Shown here: in pieces, positions 1 to 12,200 of the stretch
Layout: each line of letters starts with the position of its first letter
Position numbering within the stretch: the stretch's first letter is position 1
Assembly: GCA_023333565.1 (NCBI GenBank)
Contig: JAJKFH010001480.1
Span: 310,001 to 374,000, forward strand
From: Puffinus mauretanicus
Lineage: Eukaryota; Chordata; Aves; Procellariiformes; Procellariidae
DNA: 64,000 nucleotides
Direction: 5' to 3'
The notes under the pieces: generated by a model
The model's database searches: none
Seen by the model: only the letters and a program-made list of their open reading frames with translations
What the model was told of the DNA's origin: nothing
Program-made: the position numbers and the translations under genes

Positions 1-1271
1 GGTGAGAATAAGTTAAACCACAGCAGAATTGGCCTAATCTTAAGCATACATGCTATGTATGAACTCTGCAGCCTTTTTGATTCTGCTGCTTTCGAAATCC
101 TTGTAGCAAATAAAATCAGGGAAACAGAGTAAGCCAAATTCATGACTTCTCTACCCCTAGCATGAACACTGTTTTACCAGCTGAAATGTACTGTAGGGGT
201 TATGATTTTAATTGCTTTCCCCTTCTGAAAACAACTTCACTATCCGATCTGAACCTTTCGGCAGGTGGTGTAGAATACAACAGTTCTTCAATAATACAGT
301 AAGATCATAAGCAACCAAAGACGACCATAAGCATGTAACAGGAAACACAGCTTTAATGTTTTTCTTTTTTAAATTGATTTAGTCTGGGTCAGGCTTTTTG
401 TATGTTTATATAAGAAACAGCTCATGTTGAACCAGTTACTACATGCTGCTGAATAGGCATAATTCTGGGACCCACTGTAAAGAAGTTAAATCTATTCACT
501 TATAGCACATCTGAGACCCACAAAAAGCTAAATAAGCCAGGAAAATGGCATTTAAAGACTATACATTACATAATGATTAAGAAATATTCACAGACTTTAC
601 ATACAACAGCCAGTTTTTGTTAGCACTTACTAGATCTCTGTGTGCACTGTCTTCCACTTCCAGGTACAGAGATCACAAACCTATCTATCCAAATTTCAAT
701 TATTAAAGGTTTTGTCTGGTGGTAAAAGATTCTTCCTCTTCTAATTTAAAAAGGAAGCAGACAGTAAGCTTGGATCAATATATACCCTGTACTTTTTCAG
801 GCTAAAACCAGTGACACCTTATTGGATCTGGATATAGATGCTATGCAAGAGAACCACTTCCTCTTCTGCTTAAGCTTGTGGAGTCCCAGCCCAAATGTAG
901 TCTGAAAGCTCATCACCTCTGAATGAGACATGTCTGAACTAGTGCAGAAATCACAGCAATATTTATCACTGACCTAATGCTCCTTAACTGCCTTTTTCCC
1001 AATTCAATTCAATAAAGTTTCCTAACTTACTCTCCTCGCCATAGCCATCGAATGTGTTATACCAAACATGGGAAATGGAAACAACTGTTTCTTAGGGAAG
1101 CAATGGACCACAGCTCCATTTGGAGTGAGATGCTATGGATGTTAAGAAGGGCACAGAACAAAAATGTGGTAGACCTAGAGCATCTGTGATAACAATACTG
1201 GCCTTTGAAAATGCTGTGCTTCTATCAGTAAAACCCCAGAGAGGAATCAGCTTTCCAAAGAAAGGCAACTA

Positions 1272-1307
1272 TTTTTTTTTCTTTTTTTCTTTTTTTTTTT
1301 TTTTTTT
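1272..1307. repeat. T-rich run
   Basis: 36 bases of T broken only by two C, ending in 18 consecutive T. Simple repeat without an attached element that I can identify. Confidence 0.95.
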
Positions 1308-4300
1308 AATTGTAGCAAGTGGATGCCTCTTTGTCACAGGCAAAGAAGCTAACACTTGAGCCACTGGAAGAGAAACAGAACTTCCGTAACATCACATAAC
1401 ATACATAGACATGATCTAGAACAGGAATAAAAGAAATCCTGTAGCATGACAATTCATGATGGAACACTTGGATTTGCCTAAATTTGGAGAGATTAAAAAC
1501 ATGTATTTGTGAGGAAGACCAAAAGAAGAATGAGAAGTTAGGGAGAAAAAAGGAGGGCACAGGAGTGGGCAGGAGGGAGAAGAAAGATGGGATCAGGGCA
1601 CTAATGCTAAAATTAAAGAAAAGCAGCAAGTAAGGAAATTCCATTATTGCAAGAAGAGAGGAGGAGACATCCTTAGGCAAGAAGGGAAGGTCCTGACAAA
1701 TTTCTAAAATTTTGTACAATCCTGGGTACACATTCCGCTATACTGAATGAGCTCCGTATCTTCCCTGAAGGGTAACCTCAGTGTTGCTTCCCCACCCTGC
1801 CATCTGTCCACAGGGAGACTTATTTGTGGTTTAACAAACGTAGTGTTTTATGACTGCTGGGATGTTGGAAACGGTTTATTTTAGTCCGGGTCAGTAGAGC
1901 AGGAACTCAAAAGCCGTCAGCAGTAAACTCCAATTCTCACCATTTCTGCCTCTGTTCCCCAGGAACTATGCCACGTATGACTGGCTCTGTTGGCAGCTTC
2001 TTCCCTCTCCAGCTCAGCCTCAGAAGAACTCAACTACTGCCCCATCCCCACACTTGCTGGCAGCATACTCTGGATTGGATACCAGCAAATTTTTATTAAA
2101 TACAAATATAAACTGAGTACAGTAAGGCTCCTTTGTTTAATGCTTTACTGATTAGCAAGTTATACTATTTTGTTCATACGTCTATGCTTATGTTACTTTT
2201 CATTTTAACGTTACATTTAATCTTTACAGGAATCTGTTTAACAATGAAAACTACATTCCCTCTGATTAGCTCTTGTGTTATGTTCTGTACAGCCAGATAC
2301 ATCAGCATTATCTGCAGAAGACACTACATGGTGGGTGTCCTGTAAGTCAAAGTGGTTAAGGTACCTGGGTTCATCTTCATATGTGGAAGACCCTCATAAA
2401 AAGAAAACATCAGTGCTAGCTCCATGGGCAAAATAAAAATGACTGACCACTTCTAAACATTTACATAGTGGACAAATACATCACATTACTAATGCAAAGG
2501 AAGAAGTTATTAACTGAATTCTAACTGAATACATTTTGTAGTCATCAGCGGTCACACTTCTAACTGTATAATGATTTGCAGTGTTTATAGCTTTTGTGAA
2601 TAGACATAAATCAACTTAGAGGTAGACTACTTGTGCAATTAGTATATTAAAAAAAAGACAAGCAGTGACTGAAACATATACAAAAATTTCTTTTGATTGT
2701 GCTAGACTGCTTCAAACAATTGATACAGTGAAGCAAAAGTACAAGTGTAACGGGTAATTTTCCTCTATTTTAAACTAATGTTGGATAAATGTCTGACTTG
2801 TGTCTCTTGGGCACTGCTTCCTTTTTTATTCTGTATATCTACAGATGAGTATCGTGGTGAAAAGAGGAACTGGTGTAAGTGTAAAAAAGCTACAGAAGAG
2901 GATGAGACACCAAGTAGCTATAAAGATCTTTAGCTAACACAAGGATAAGCATATTGGAGAAATTATGGAACTCAGTACTTTCAAGTCATCAAAAAAAAAA
3001 AGATGACGACTCAACTATGGATTAATGTGCACTAAGACATCATTCAAAACATGCCTGTCAAAGTGCCTGGTGGAAAAAAAAAAAAAGACAATTGGATGTA
3101 CAGAACAAATCATCTACACTCATGACCATCCAGAACAGATCATCAAATAAGAGTACTATGATTTAGTTGAGTGTCATTACATGTCTTTCAGTCTCCTCAA
3201 TGTCAGAGTCTGGAATACATAAGGACATGTTAGAAACAAGTTTAGAAAATTCAGCCGTGAAAAGGAGTTTGATCTACTGCTATTTTCAAGACACACTAAG
3301 CTTCTAGACACTTCAAGCACAGCACAGAACCTACTACTACAAAGATCTGGGTTCCTGGCAAACAGAGAATGGCATTAAGAGAAGGTATTCAAGTTCTTCA
3401 GCAAAGCTATCACACTACTCTACCTACAACTGTTTCTCTTAAATATCTTCAAGCTAGGTATTAAACAGTCACATTTGAAACAAATGTAGATGGGATAGGT
3501 AGAAACACAGACTTATCCCCTCGCTCTGCTTCTAGACTTTCCCAGTTGTGCAGCAATAACTCTTCTACGGAAAATAATAATAGTAATAATCAAACTACTT
3601 AACTTTTTCCAAAAAACCTTACCAAAATATGCTATTTTCTTTTTACTAATACTTTTCAGCACAGCTTTTTCTTGCCAAGCTGAAGTAGACAGGTCTTCTC
3701 TTAGAATTACTCTGTAAACTTCTTCTTAAAAATAGACAACACAGACAAAAATCTCAGTTCTTAAACAAACTGCTCAGAGATGAAAGACTGTAAAATTACA
3801 ATCACTTTTCTTTTGGCTAACTACTTTGTGTCCTTTAGTTGGCCAGTTTCATCAACTGCAGCTATTGAGTCATACAGATACTTACTTTCATCCAAAACCA
3901 TTTTAAAAAGGACTGACTTTCATTGAGCTATCATAATGCAAGAGAAAAGAGATTCGGTTTTGAATATATAAAAGAAGAAATCTGGAGGAATGAATTCAAT
4001 TGTTTGTGCCTATTTTGCACGTATGGCTGATACCCTCTCAAAAGGAATAGAAGATGCTGTCTCGGTTAGAGCTTGAGGTGACAAACCTAACTGGACGCAC
4101 AGACATGTAGAAGAGCTAAGTCTGCCAGGTCTTCGTACGTTGTGCACAAAAAGGTTGGGGACTAGGGAGACTGCTTGGGCAGGCTTCCTGCAGGCCTGCA
4201 GGACGTTTCCCTCTCTGCAAGGCTAGAACATGCCAAAGGAAAATAGGAGAGGCAAATTTCATTCCTATTCTCTCTAAACTCACTTATTATGTGACACTAA

Positions 4301-5649
4301 GCAACGAAATTAACCTCTTCAACAGTTTACCCATATATATTGTGGGCATAATGCCAAAATGATGTGGTGAATATAATTAATTAATTGCATAGAAACCATT
4401 TTGAGATCATCTGATATACAGTGCTGTAAGAATGCAAATATATAAAAATACGTACAAAAATTAACTACTGTGATATTTTATCAAGATACTATTTATGTAT
4501 ACTATTTATGTAACTACTTATATCTTTTTAATTTGAAACCCAGTAGGGTACCTATTCAGAGGGAAAAATAACAACACCCCCTCATGCCCATTAATTACAG
4601 TGGTGGTGCCAGGTGGGTGCCTAATATAATTCCATTTGCTACCCATTTAGGAAGGTCAGATTTTAGTGAACCAGACCACACCAAGGTCAGGATTGGTAGC
4701 AGTGCATTGATCATATAAAAGCTACTAAACACATGAAAGGAATTACAGTAGATCACACATCAAACATTTTGGCTCTGTGCTTCCTTCCGCTAGTCCTACG
4801 GGCAGGAAATGCTCTACATATCCTGTGAGGTGACCAGACATTTAAAAGTAGCCCCTTGTTCCAAAGACTCTGGTAGAGTAATTGCCTGCAAAGAAGCTGA
4901 AGAACTTTTGCAGTGCAGTTGTTTTCTAGAGTTGTATCTGGAACACAGTATGAATGATCCTATGATGGTAAGGTATGGTAAACTATAAAGTAATTTCAGT
5001 CTCTCTCTCAAAAAAAAAGCGTAAAATGAAACAAAGCTGAAGTTTGCAGCTGTGCCATCTGTTTAATTACTTTTGTAATTTTATTGTTTAAATTCCTCAG
5101 CAAAAATAACAGCATGAGCAAGTCTGAACTTTTAAAGATCAGTTTTTCATTTTTATACTGTTTAATGTTTAGACAGTTTGAGGAATCTCGTTATAGTTTT
5201 GAAGCATTCACCAGAATTCAGGAAGCATAGTATAAATATACAGTTGACAGACTGTATAAATGATAAGTACGCACAATTCCAAAGGAAGGTCTGTATGATA
5301 TTTTTGGATGCCAAATGTTTCTAGAAAAAACAAGTGGAATAGAGTTTCTCTAAATAGAGTCAGTGAGGAGAGAGCTCGAAGAGTTTAAGTGCACAGAGTG
5401 GAAGTCTGGGATGGGGGTTAGCAAGAAAGCCAAAATACAATATAACCCAATGCTTTTTATGCTTTTGTTTCACCGTAGAAAGAATTTTATCTCAAAACTT
5501 AATGCTGTTTGGCAGTAAAGGATCTTTAATTTTGAATTTTCAAATATTTCATGTGTACTTAGTTTACCACATAGCTAAGGTAAATAACCTTGTGATTTTC
5601 CCATTGCCTTCATCCTGTATTTTACTTCGTTTTAGTTGATTCACCTAGT

Positions 5650-5726
5650 TTAGTGGTGCAATACCTCAGTCTTTTCAGATGTTCTATAAATTCACCTGGA
5701 AATACTGAGGTTCAGTTTCACTGAAC
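5650..5726 (+). ncRNA. MIR875: microRNA precursor mir-875
   Basis: This plus-strand hairpin matches the mir-875 precursor along its whole length. It begins TTAGTGGTGC as in human, carries a 5' arm at 5660-5681 and a 3' arm at 5695-5715, and ends TTTCACTGAAC. The 5p seed ATACCTC is unchanged from human miR-875-5p. The rest of the 5p differs at four positions (1, 12, 15 and 20). The 3p begins CCTGGAAATACTGAGG and differs at three. ACCTCAG in the 5' arm pairs with CTGAGGT in the 3' arm. In human, MIR875 lies in an intron of VPS13B on the opposite strand, and the same arrangement holds here. MicroRNAs of this kind guide Argonaute to target mRNAs. The comparison with human is from memory, not a search. 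Confidence 0.93.
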
Positions 5727-5783
5727 ACAATCTTCATATTTGATGCATGGAATTTAAATGATGCAGTACAACCTGGTACAACA

Positions 5784-5872
5784 GTACAAGCTAGAAGACA
5801 TTTGATGAGCTGACATGGGACAGGATTTCTTTTTGCTGTTGTGTCAGTATATCGAACTCATACCTGGACATC
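5784..5872 (+). ncRNA. MIR599: microRNA precursor mir-599
   Basis: Second plus-strand hairpin, about 60 bases after mir-875. The 5' arm TTTGATGAGCTGACATGGGA folds onto the 3' arm, whose mature product occupies 5838-5857 (GTTGTGTCAGTATATCGAAC). Human miR-599 is the same 20-mer except at two positions (12 and 17), so its seed TTGTGTC is conserved. The loop (GACAGGATTTCTTTTTGCT) and the 3' flank, ending CTGGACATC, also resemble the human precursor. The base of the stem keeps pairing through G-U pairs. The order mir-875 then mir-599, antisense to VPS13B, is the same as in human, so the two are probably processed from one primary transcript. The exact hairpin ends are estimates. Confidence 0.92.
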
Positions 5873-7386
5873 AATCAAATTCTATACAAAGTAGTACAGA
5901 ACGTTAGAAATAAATAAATACCAGTTTTTTCTTTATATTAAACAATGTGTACTAATGCATATTTTCAGCACGTGTATATTGTAATAGATGATGTTTATAG
6001 CATAGATAACACAACAAGAAACCACTCTAAAACACGAATATTTAACTTTCCAAGTCAACTCACATTTATTTTTGGCAGTGATTAGTTTCTCAAGATGGCA
6101 CTTGTATTTTCTTTTTCTTTTTGCAGAATCATTGTATTCATAATGGCAAGCTGGAACTACTTTTAAAATACTGCATATGATATTGTAAAATATGTCAATA
6201 ACAAAGTCTTAAAAATTACCTCCTTTAATTTTTCTTTTCTGAAGTCCTTGCACTGCTTTTTCCATTTAAATATCACTGGGAAACTATCCTAGTAGAAAAC
6301 TCATTCCATATTGATTATGAAACATACTACCTTTCAAGTTAAACCCAGTATTTTGTCTTCCTTAAAACCCCATTAAAATATTGCTAATGGCACTTCCAAA
6401 TTCAATATGAATCTATGCCTACCAAGATATATTGAAGGGGAGTTTACTTCTAAATACACTTTTGAAGTGGGAAAAAAAAGAAAGAAAAAAGATGCAAACA
6501 AATTTCTTAATTTATGCCCAATGATTCTTAGGACTGCAAAAGGCAGAAATTATTCATAATCATATCGAAGTAAGAGATATATTGAATAATGTGTATTTCA
6601 CATTTCCCAAGAGAATTAAAATTTATCTTGTGCATACTGAAAGAAAATAAAAGATTATGATCTAACTAGAGAGGCAATATAGTTTCAAGCTTCTAATCAG
6701 GTGTAGAAGAAACCAGACCATTTATACAAATCTGATCAGCCCACATGAATCATTCCCTGCAAAACACAAAGAATGGCACCTTTCATACACATTATGAGCT
6801 GTATGGGAGTACTTGAATCTTTACTTTTTTGTGTTTTAAGGCTGTAATGATATGATTAAGGCATGCTACTTTTTTATTGAATATTCTCTTATATGACTTG
6901 AACTTGTCTACAGTATGCCTTTGGATTGCATTAGAAAATTCAGAATTCAGCAGAAATGCAGGGATTCACTTTATTTAAAATAGTTTTAGACACAAACACT
7001 ACTGGAGGATAGTAAAATACTTCGGCTCAACCAGACCTCCCCCAGCTCACAGGTTATGAAACTGTAGCCAGTTAGCCACTGCTAGTCTGTTGAAACCCTA
7101 CTGGTTCTGGCAACAAGAAAAGGTTCTATAGGTACATCAAGGATAAAAGGAAGACTAGGGAAAATGTGGGCCCTCTTCGGAATGAAACAGGAGACCTGGT
7201 TACCCGGGATACGGAGAAGGCAGAGGTACTCGATGACTTTTTTGCCTCGGAATTATTATGATCATTATTATGATTATGAATAATTTGCACTGGGAATTGC
7301 TCGAGCCTCACCGTCCAAGCCGCAGAAGGCAAAGGCAGGGACTGGGAGAATGAAGAGCCGCCCAGGTTCGAGACCATCTAAGGAAC

Positions 7387-9267
7387 ATGAAGGTGCACAA
7401 ATCCATGGGACCTGATGAGATCCATCCACGGGTCTTGAAGCAACTGGTGGATGAAGTTGCTAAGCCACTATCCATCGTATTTGAGAAGTCCTGGCAGCCC
7501 GGTGAAGTTCCCACCGACTGGAAAAAGGGAAACATAACTCCCATTTTTAAAAAGGGAAAAAAGGAAGACCCGAGGAACTACAGGCCAGCCAGTCTCACCT
7601 CTGTGCCTGGGAAGATCATGGAACAGGTCCTCCTGGAAGCTATGCTAAGGCACATGGAGGACAGGGAGGTGATTCGAGACAGCCAGCATGGCTTCACCAA
7701 GGGCAAGTCCTGCCTGACCAACCTAGTGGCCTTCTATGATGGAGTGACTACATCAGTGGACTTGGGAAGGGCTACTGATGTCGTTTATCTGGACCTCTGT
7801 AAGGCCTTTGACACGGTCCTCCACAACATCCATCTCTCAAAACTGGAGAAGTACGGATTCGACTGGCGGACTGTTCGGTGGGTGAGGAATTGGTTGGATG
7901 GTTGCATCCAGAGGGTAGTGGTCAACGCCTCAATGTCCAGATGGAAGTCAGTGACGAGTGGTGTCCCTCAGGAGTCTGTATTGGGACCAGAACTGTTTAA
8001 TATGTCTTCATCAATGACATAAACAGTGGGATTGAGTGCACCCTCAGCAAGTTTGCAGACAACACCCAGCTGAGTGGTGCGGTCGACAGGCCTGAGGGAC
8101 GGGATGCCCAGAGGGACCTGGACAAGCTTGAGAAGTGGGCCCGTGTGAACCTCATGAGGTTCAACAAGGCCAAGTGCAAGGTCCTGCACCTGGGTCAGGG
8201 CAACCCCCAGTATCAATACAGGCTGGGGGATGAAGGGATTGAGAGAAGCCCTGCCAAGAAGGACTTGGGGGTACTGGTGGATGAAAAGCTGGACATGAGC
8301 CGGCAATGGTGAAGCTGGTGAAGGGTCTGGAGAACAAGTCTTATGAGGAGCAGCTGAGGGAACTGGGGTTGTTTAGTCTGGAGAAGAGGAGGCTGAGGGG
8401 AGACCTCATCGCGCTCTACAACTACCTGAAAGGAGGTTGTAGCCAGGTGAGTGTTGGTCTCTTCTCCCAAGTAACTAGCAATAGGACAAGAGGAAATGGC
8501 CTCAAGTTGTGCCAAGGGAGGTTTAGATTGGACATCAGGAGAAATCTCTTTACTGTAAGAGTGGTCAGGCCTTGGAACAGGCTGCCCAGGGAAGTGGTTG
8601 AGTCACCATCCCTGGAAGTATTTAAAAGACGTGTAGATGAGGCGCTTAGGGACATGGTTTAGTGGGCATGGTAGTGTTAGGTTGACGGTTGGACTCGATG
8701 ATCTTAGAGGTCTTTTCCAACCTTAATGATTCTATGATTCTATGATTCCATGATTCTAATGTGCGCTCGCAGCCCAGAAGGCCAACCATATCCTGGGCTG
8801 CATCAAAAGAAGTGTGGCCAGCAGGTCGAGGGAAGGGATTCTGCCCCTCTGCTCTGCTCTGGTGAGACCCCACCTGGAGTACTGCTTCCAACTCTGGAGC
8901 CCTCAACGCAGGAAAGACATAAACCTCTTGGAGTGGGTCCAGAGGAGGGCCATGAAAATGATCAGGGAGATGAAACACCTCTCCTATGAAGAAAGGTTGA
9001 GAGAGTTGGGGTTATTCAGCCTGGAGAAGAGAAGGCTTCGGGGAGACCTTATTGCAGCCTTTCAGTATTTAAAGAGGGCTTATAAGAAAGATGGCGGCAA
9101 ACTTTTTAGCAGGGCCTGTTGCAACAAGACAAGGGGTAATGGTTTTAAACTAAAAGAGGGTAGATTTAGACTAGATATAAGGAAGAAATTTTTTACAATG
9201 AAACACTGGAACAAGTTGCCCAGAGAGGTGGTAGATGCACCTGATTTCTGGAAACATTCAAGGTGAG
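7387..9267 (+). pseudogene. Decayed CR1 ORF2 reverse transcriptase (older copy)
   Basis: Reverse-transcriptase region of the older CR1, clearly dead. It reads [67 protein letters not shown] and [11 protein letters not shown]. The frame is then lost near 7997 by a small insertion after LFN. The catalytic FADD box survives in another frame as FADN (8052-8063), so the second catalytic Asp is gone. The C-terminal part ([28 protein letters not shown]) lies after the nested insertion at 8762-9267. The conserved Arg-Val-Val before KHWNK is missing. CR1 needs this enzyme for target-primed reverse transcription; this copy cannot move itself. Confidence 0.88.
8309..8757 (+). mobile_element. Nested 5'-truncated CR1 (younger copy)
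   Basis: A 449-bp CR1 3' fragment inserted into the older CR1 in the same orientation. It starts within the C-terminal coding region ([18 protein letters not shown] follows at once). It runs through KEVVESP-like sequence ([20 protein letters not shown]), a stop at 8660-8662 and the 3' UTR GTTGACGGTTGGACTCGATG, and ends in three and a half ATTCTATG units. AATG precedes it (8305-8308) and follows it (8758-8761), which fits a 4-bp target duplication. Its sequence is much closer to the CR1 at 47.3-49.7 kb than to its host, so it belongs to that subfamily. Confidence 0.88.
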
Positions 9268-12200
9268 GTTTGACGGGGCTCTGAGCAACCTGATCTAGTT
9301 GAAGATGTCCCTACCCATGGCAGGGGGGTTGGACTAGATGACCATTAAAGGTCCCTTCCCATCCAAACTATTCTATGATTCTTGCTTCTCCATTCTGAAA
9401 TGCAATAACTACATACTTATGATCCTAATATTTAGATTTACCGAGATTTACTAACATCACAAGCAAGATTCAAGTTGCCTCAGGAATGTACCAAAAGAGG
9501 CTGGATAGAAAGATGGCCCTTTAAACCTGAATATCAGGGCAAGCTCAGACTCTTGAAATGATCCTTTTGCAGCGGAACATGGAAAATTAAGGGATGTTAA
9601 GACAACTTTAGAAAAGGAAGTTAAAATCACTTAAACATAGCAAAAAGCAAGTGGCTGACTGATTACCCAGTTGAGAAGCGTATAAATTTCCTGTTGAAAA
9701 CACAATTAGCCTACCTGAGAAATCCAGATTTGCCTGAATGTTGAATTTTTTTCATGACAAAACAGTATTTTTACAGACATCCATTCGTTTCCCACTTTCC
9801 TCCTAATTTAGGTTGCAAATCAACTGGTTTCTCAAGATATTGATGCACATGTGAATGTCAATTTTCTTTGATAATTGCCACAGTCTCCTCTTCAGACATG
9901 ATGCATGTCTGCATAATAATTGCATCTACTGTATTGAATTTCAAGGCAAGGAATTTGGTGTACTCGCACTCTTCCCAGTCCTTTCTCTTTATTTAAGACT
10001 TTATACCTCCCTAAAATTAATTTTCCTGAAAGTGCAACTTGAATATTTGTACCTTTAAATCTGAACTTCTCCCTTTGTGATTTAAATTCAATTTTATGTC
10101 TTCTCTTCAGCTATGCCCTACATAATGAATAAGTCCCGAGTTCAGAGAGGTCAATGAAAAATGATCAATGCCCAAAAAATATCAAGGTTCTATCACTTTT
10201 AGTTTCCTGAGAGAATTACAGCTTTGAGTTCACATGCCTATGGGCAGAAACTGTTGCTACACAGACAGAAGCTAACCAACAAGCGAGACCTCAGTTATAT
10301 AGAAAATAATTCTTCCACTTCCATGTTTAGTTCTTTCTAGAGGAAATTTAGTATCAACTACATGCTAATAAGCATTTCTAGTTCACTTAGTGTAAAGGCA
10401 GGCATGCTTATTTTAATTCTTAAAGGAAGGAAAGCTGAAAGGCAACTGTTCTAACTTTAGGCAACCCAGCCTAGAGACCTCATCTCCTCTTTACTATATC
10501 GTTTCTATTCTTTCTCAAAGTATGACTAACGGAATCACACCTAGAAGTCAAGCACATTCTCCTTGACTTATAACCATTAGAGAAGGTATTCAAGAACTAA
10601 CAACTTTGACAAAGGGTGTAAACTTCCACAGAGAAATCTAGAAAGGTTTTCTAAAAGAAACAAGAGACTAAAGCTATTGAGAAGTATTTTGCACATCACT
10701 GAAAGGACTAATTTTTTTCCAAACATCTTTAATTAATTTAGTGAAACATCCAGAAGATGTGGAAGGATGCAGCAAAACTTCAAGAGAGATCTGCTTGAAA
10801 GGTCAGTTTACAACTGAAATTCTGATACATAGATTCTAACCTTAAAATCTGTAACAAAGCTACGACTGTAAGCCACACATTTTGAGTCCCATTCTTACAG
10901 TCAAATTTAAACCCACTAATTCCTCCATATTATTAAATACAATTCCTGCAACTTAAATTTACAAATAGTTATTTCAGATTGAAGTGACTGTAGCTTTTTT
11001 TTTCTTCTATGATGAAAAATAAATTGGTAGCTTTTGTTTTAAAATCATACTACTGCTAAATCTTCAACTGAGATACCAATATATTGAACTTCTGAAAGTA
11101 AACTTTTACGTGTGCACAGACACACCACTTTAAAAGGATTATGTATATAAAGGCTTTTTAACATACTTAGAATATGCTTTAAAAGATGAAAAACAGAACA
11201 AATGAAACCTATTAGGAAATTGACCTCAAAACTCATCTTTAGGGCAAAAGTATAAAATACATAAAAATCTTGGAGAACCACAGAGAACAGGTAAAGGACA
11301 TGACAAAAACAAGCAGAGCCCAAACTCAGGAGGATTCTCATTCATTATAAATTGCTGCTGAGGTAGCTTTTGGCAGCAGGAGACAACATATTCTTAGAAA
11401 CCTACATGGTGCCATAGGAAGCTACAGAATACACCACTGCTTTTGTAAACATTAAATATAAAGCCTTCATGCTAAATGGGTTAAAGCCTACTATTCAGGA
11501 TGTACACAAAGCTTGTTAGATATGTTTTTTTAACAGAGGTTTTAAGTAAGCTCCACTTACAGGGAATATCAGGCAAGAGTCATCCTCATCTACCCAAAAT
11601 ATCACTGTATTCACAACATTGACCTTGAAGACTACAGATTCCAATGTCAGGTAGTTCAACCAATTCCATGAGGCACCCAAAATATATAAATGGTGGTGGT
11701 TATGAAGAAAACTCGGAGTTTTACTTTCTGCCTGGAGCTAAAAAAAAAATACGCAAGGACGCTACACAGATACAAACACACACACAAATACCCAGCTCAC
11801 TACACTTGCCCATTTGGGAAACAGCAAATTCTATCATCTGTAGTTAGTTTGAATCCAATTTCGTAAATATAGTTGCTTAAATTTTTTATGAGCTGCAATG
11901 TGTGAAGAATACAATACATAGATTTTAAAAATTATTTTTAGAAAGCAACTCCTACAACACTTGCAGTTACATAATATATCAGGCATTTTTTTATTATGCC
12001 AAGAACATGGAAAATCAACCACTGCAAGCTGTCTGAAGAATAAAGTGTATCGAAAGAGAGTCTGAACCAACACATACCAGAGAATTGCATTCCTCTGAAT
12101 TTTTCTTGAATATATATATACACATATATACACCTCCAGCCTTAAACTGGGAAACAGAAAAATTTCAGATTTGCTTTGCAGCTGGATTTGCTAATCTGCA

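Larger units (their letters stand above)
7105..9381 (+). mobile_element. CR1 LINE (older copy), split by a nested CR1
   Basis: A 5'-truncated CR1 retrotransposon in plus orientation. It runs from about 7105 to 8308, is interrupted by another CR1 (8309-8757) plus a duplicated AATG, and resumes at 8762. Translation across the interruption is seamless: MSRQ, then Cys from TG|T, then ALAAQKAN, the conserved CR1 order seen intact in the copy at 49.1 kb. It ends with the CR1 3' signature TTGGACTAGATGACC and CTATTCTATGATTCT near 9381. The 5' boundary is approximate, since the first recognisable CR1 codons ([18 protein letters not shown]) begin near 7111. At about 7245-7295 an AT-rich stretch replaces part of the expected sequence. 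Confidence 0.9.

Noticed and set aside
632..690. Possible next VPS13B exon: the minus strand reads LEVEDS before a GTAAGT
   Set aside because: Only E-V-E-D agrees with the expected segment, and a TGA lies just upstream in that frame with no acceptor between.
8300..8312. Deletion of about 200 bp within a single CR1, by comparison with the 47.3 kb copy
   Set aside because: The sequence after 8757 continues the codon cut at 8308 exactly, and AATG is duplicated. A nested insertion explains both ends; a deletion explains only one.
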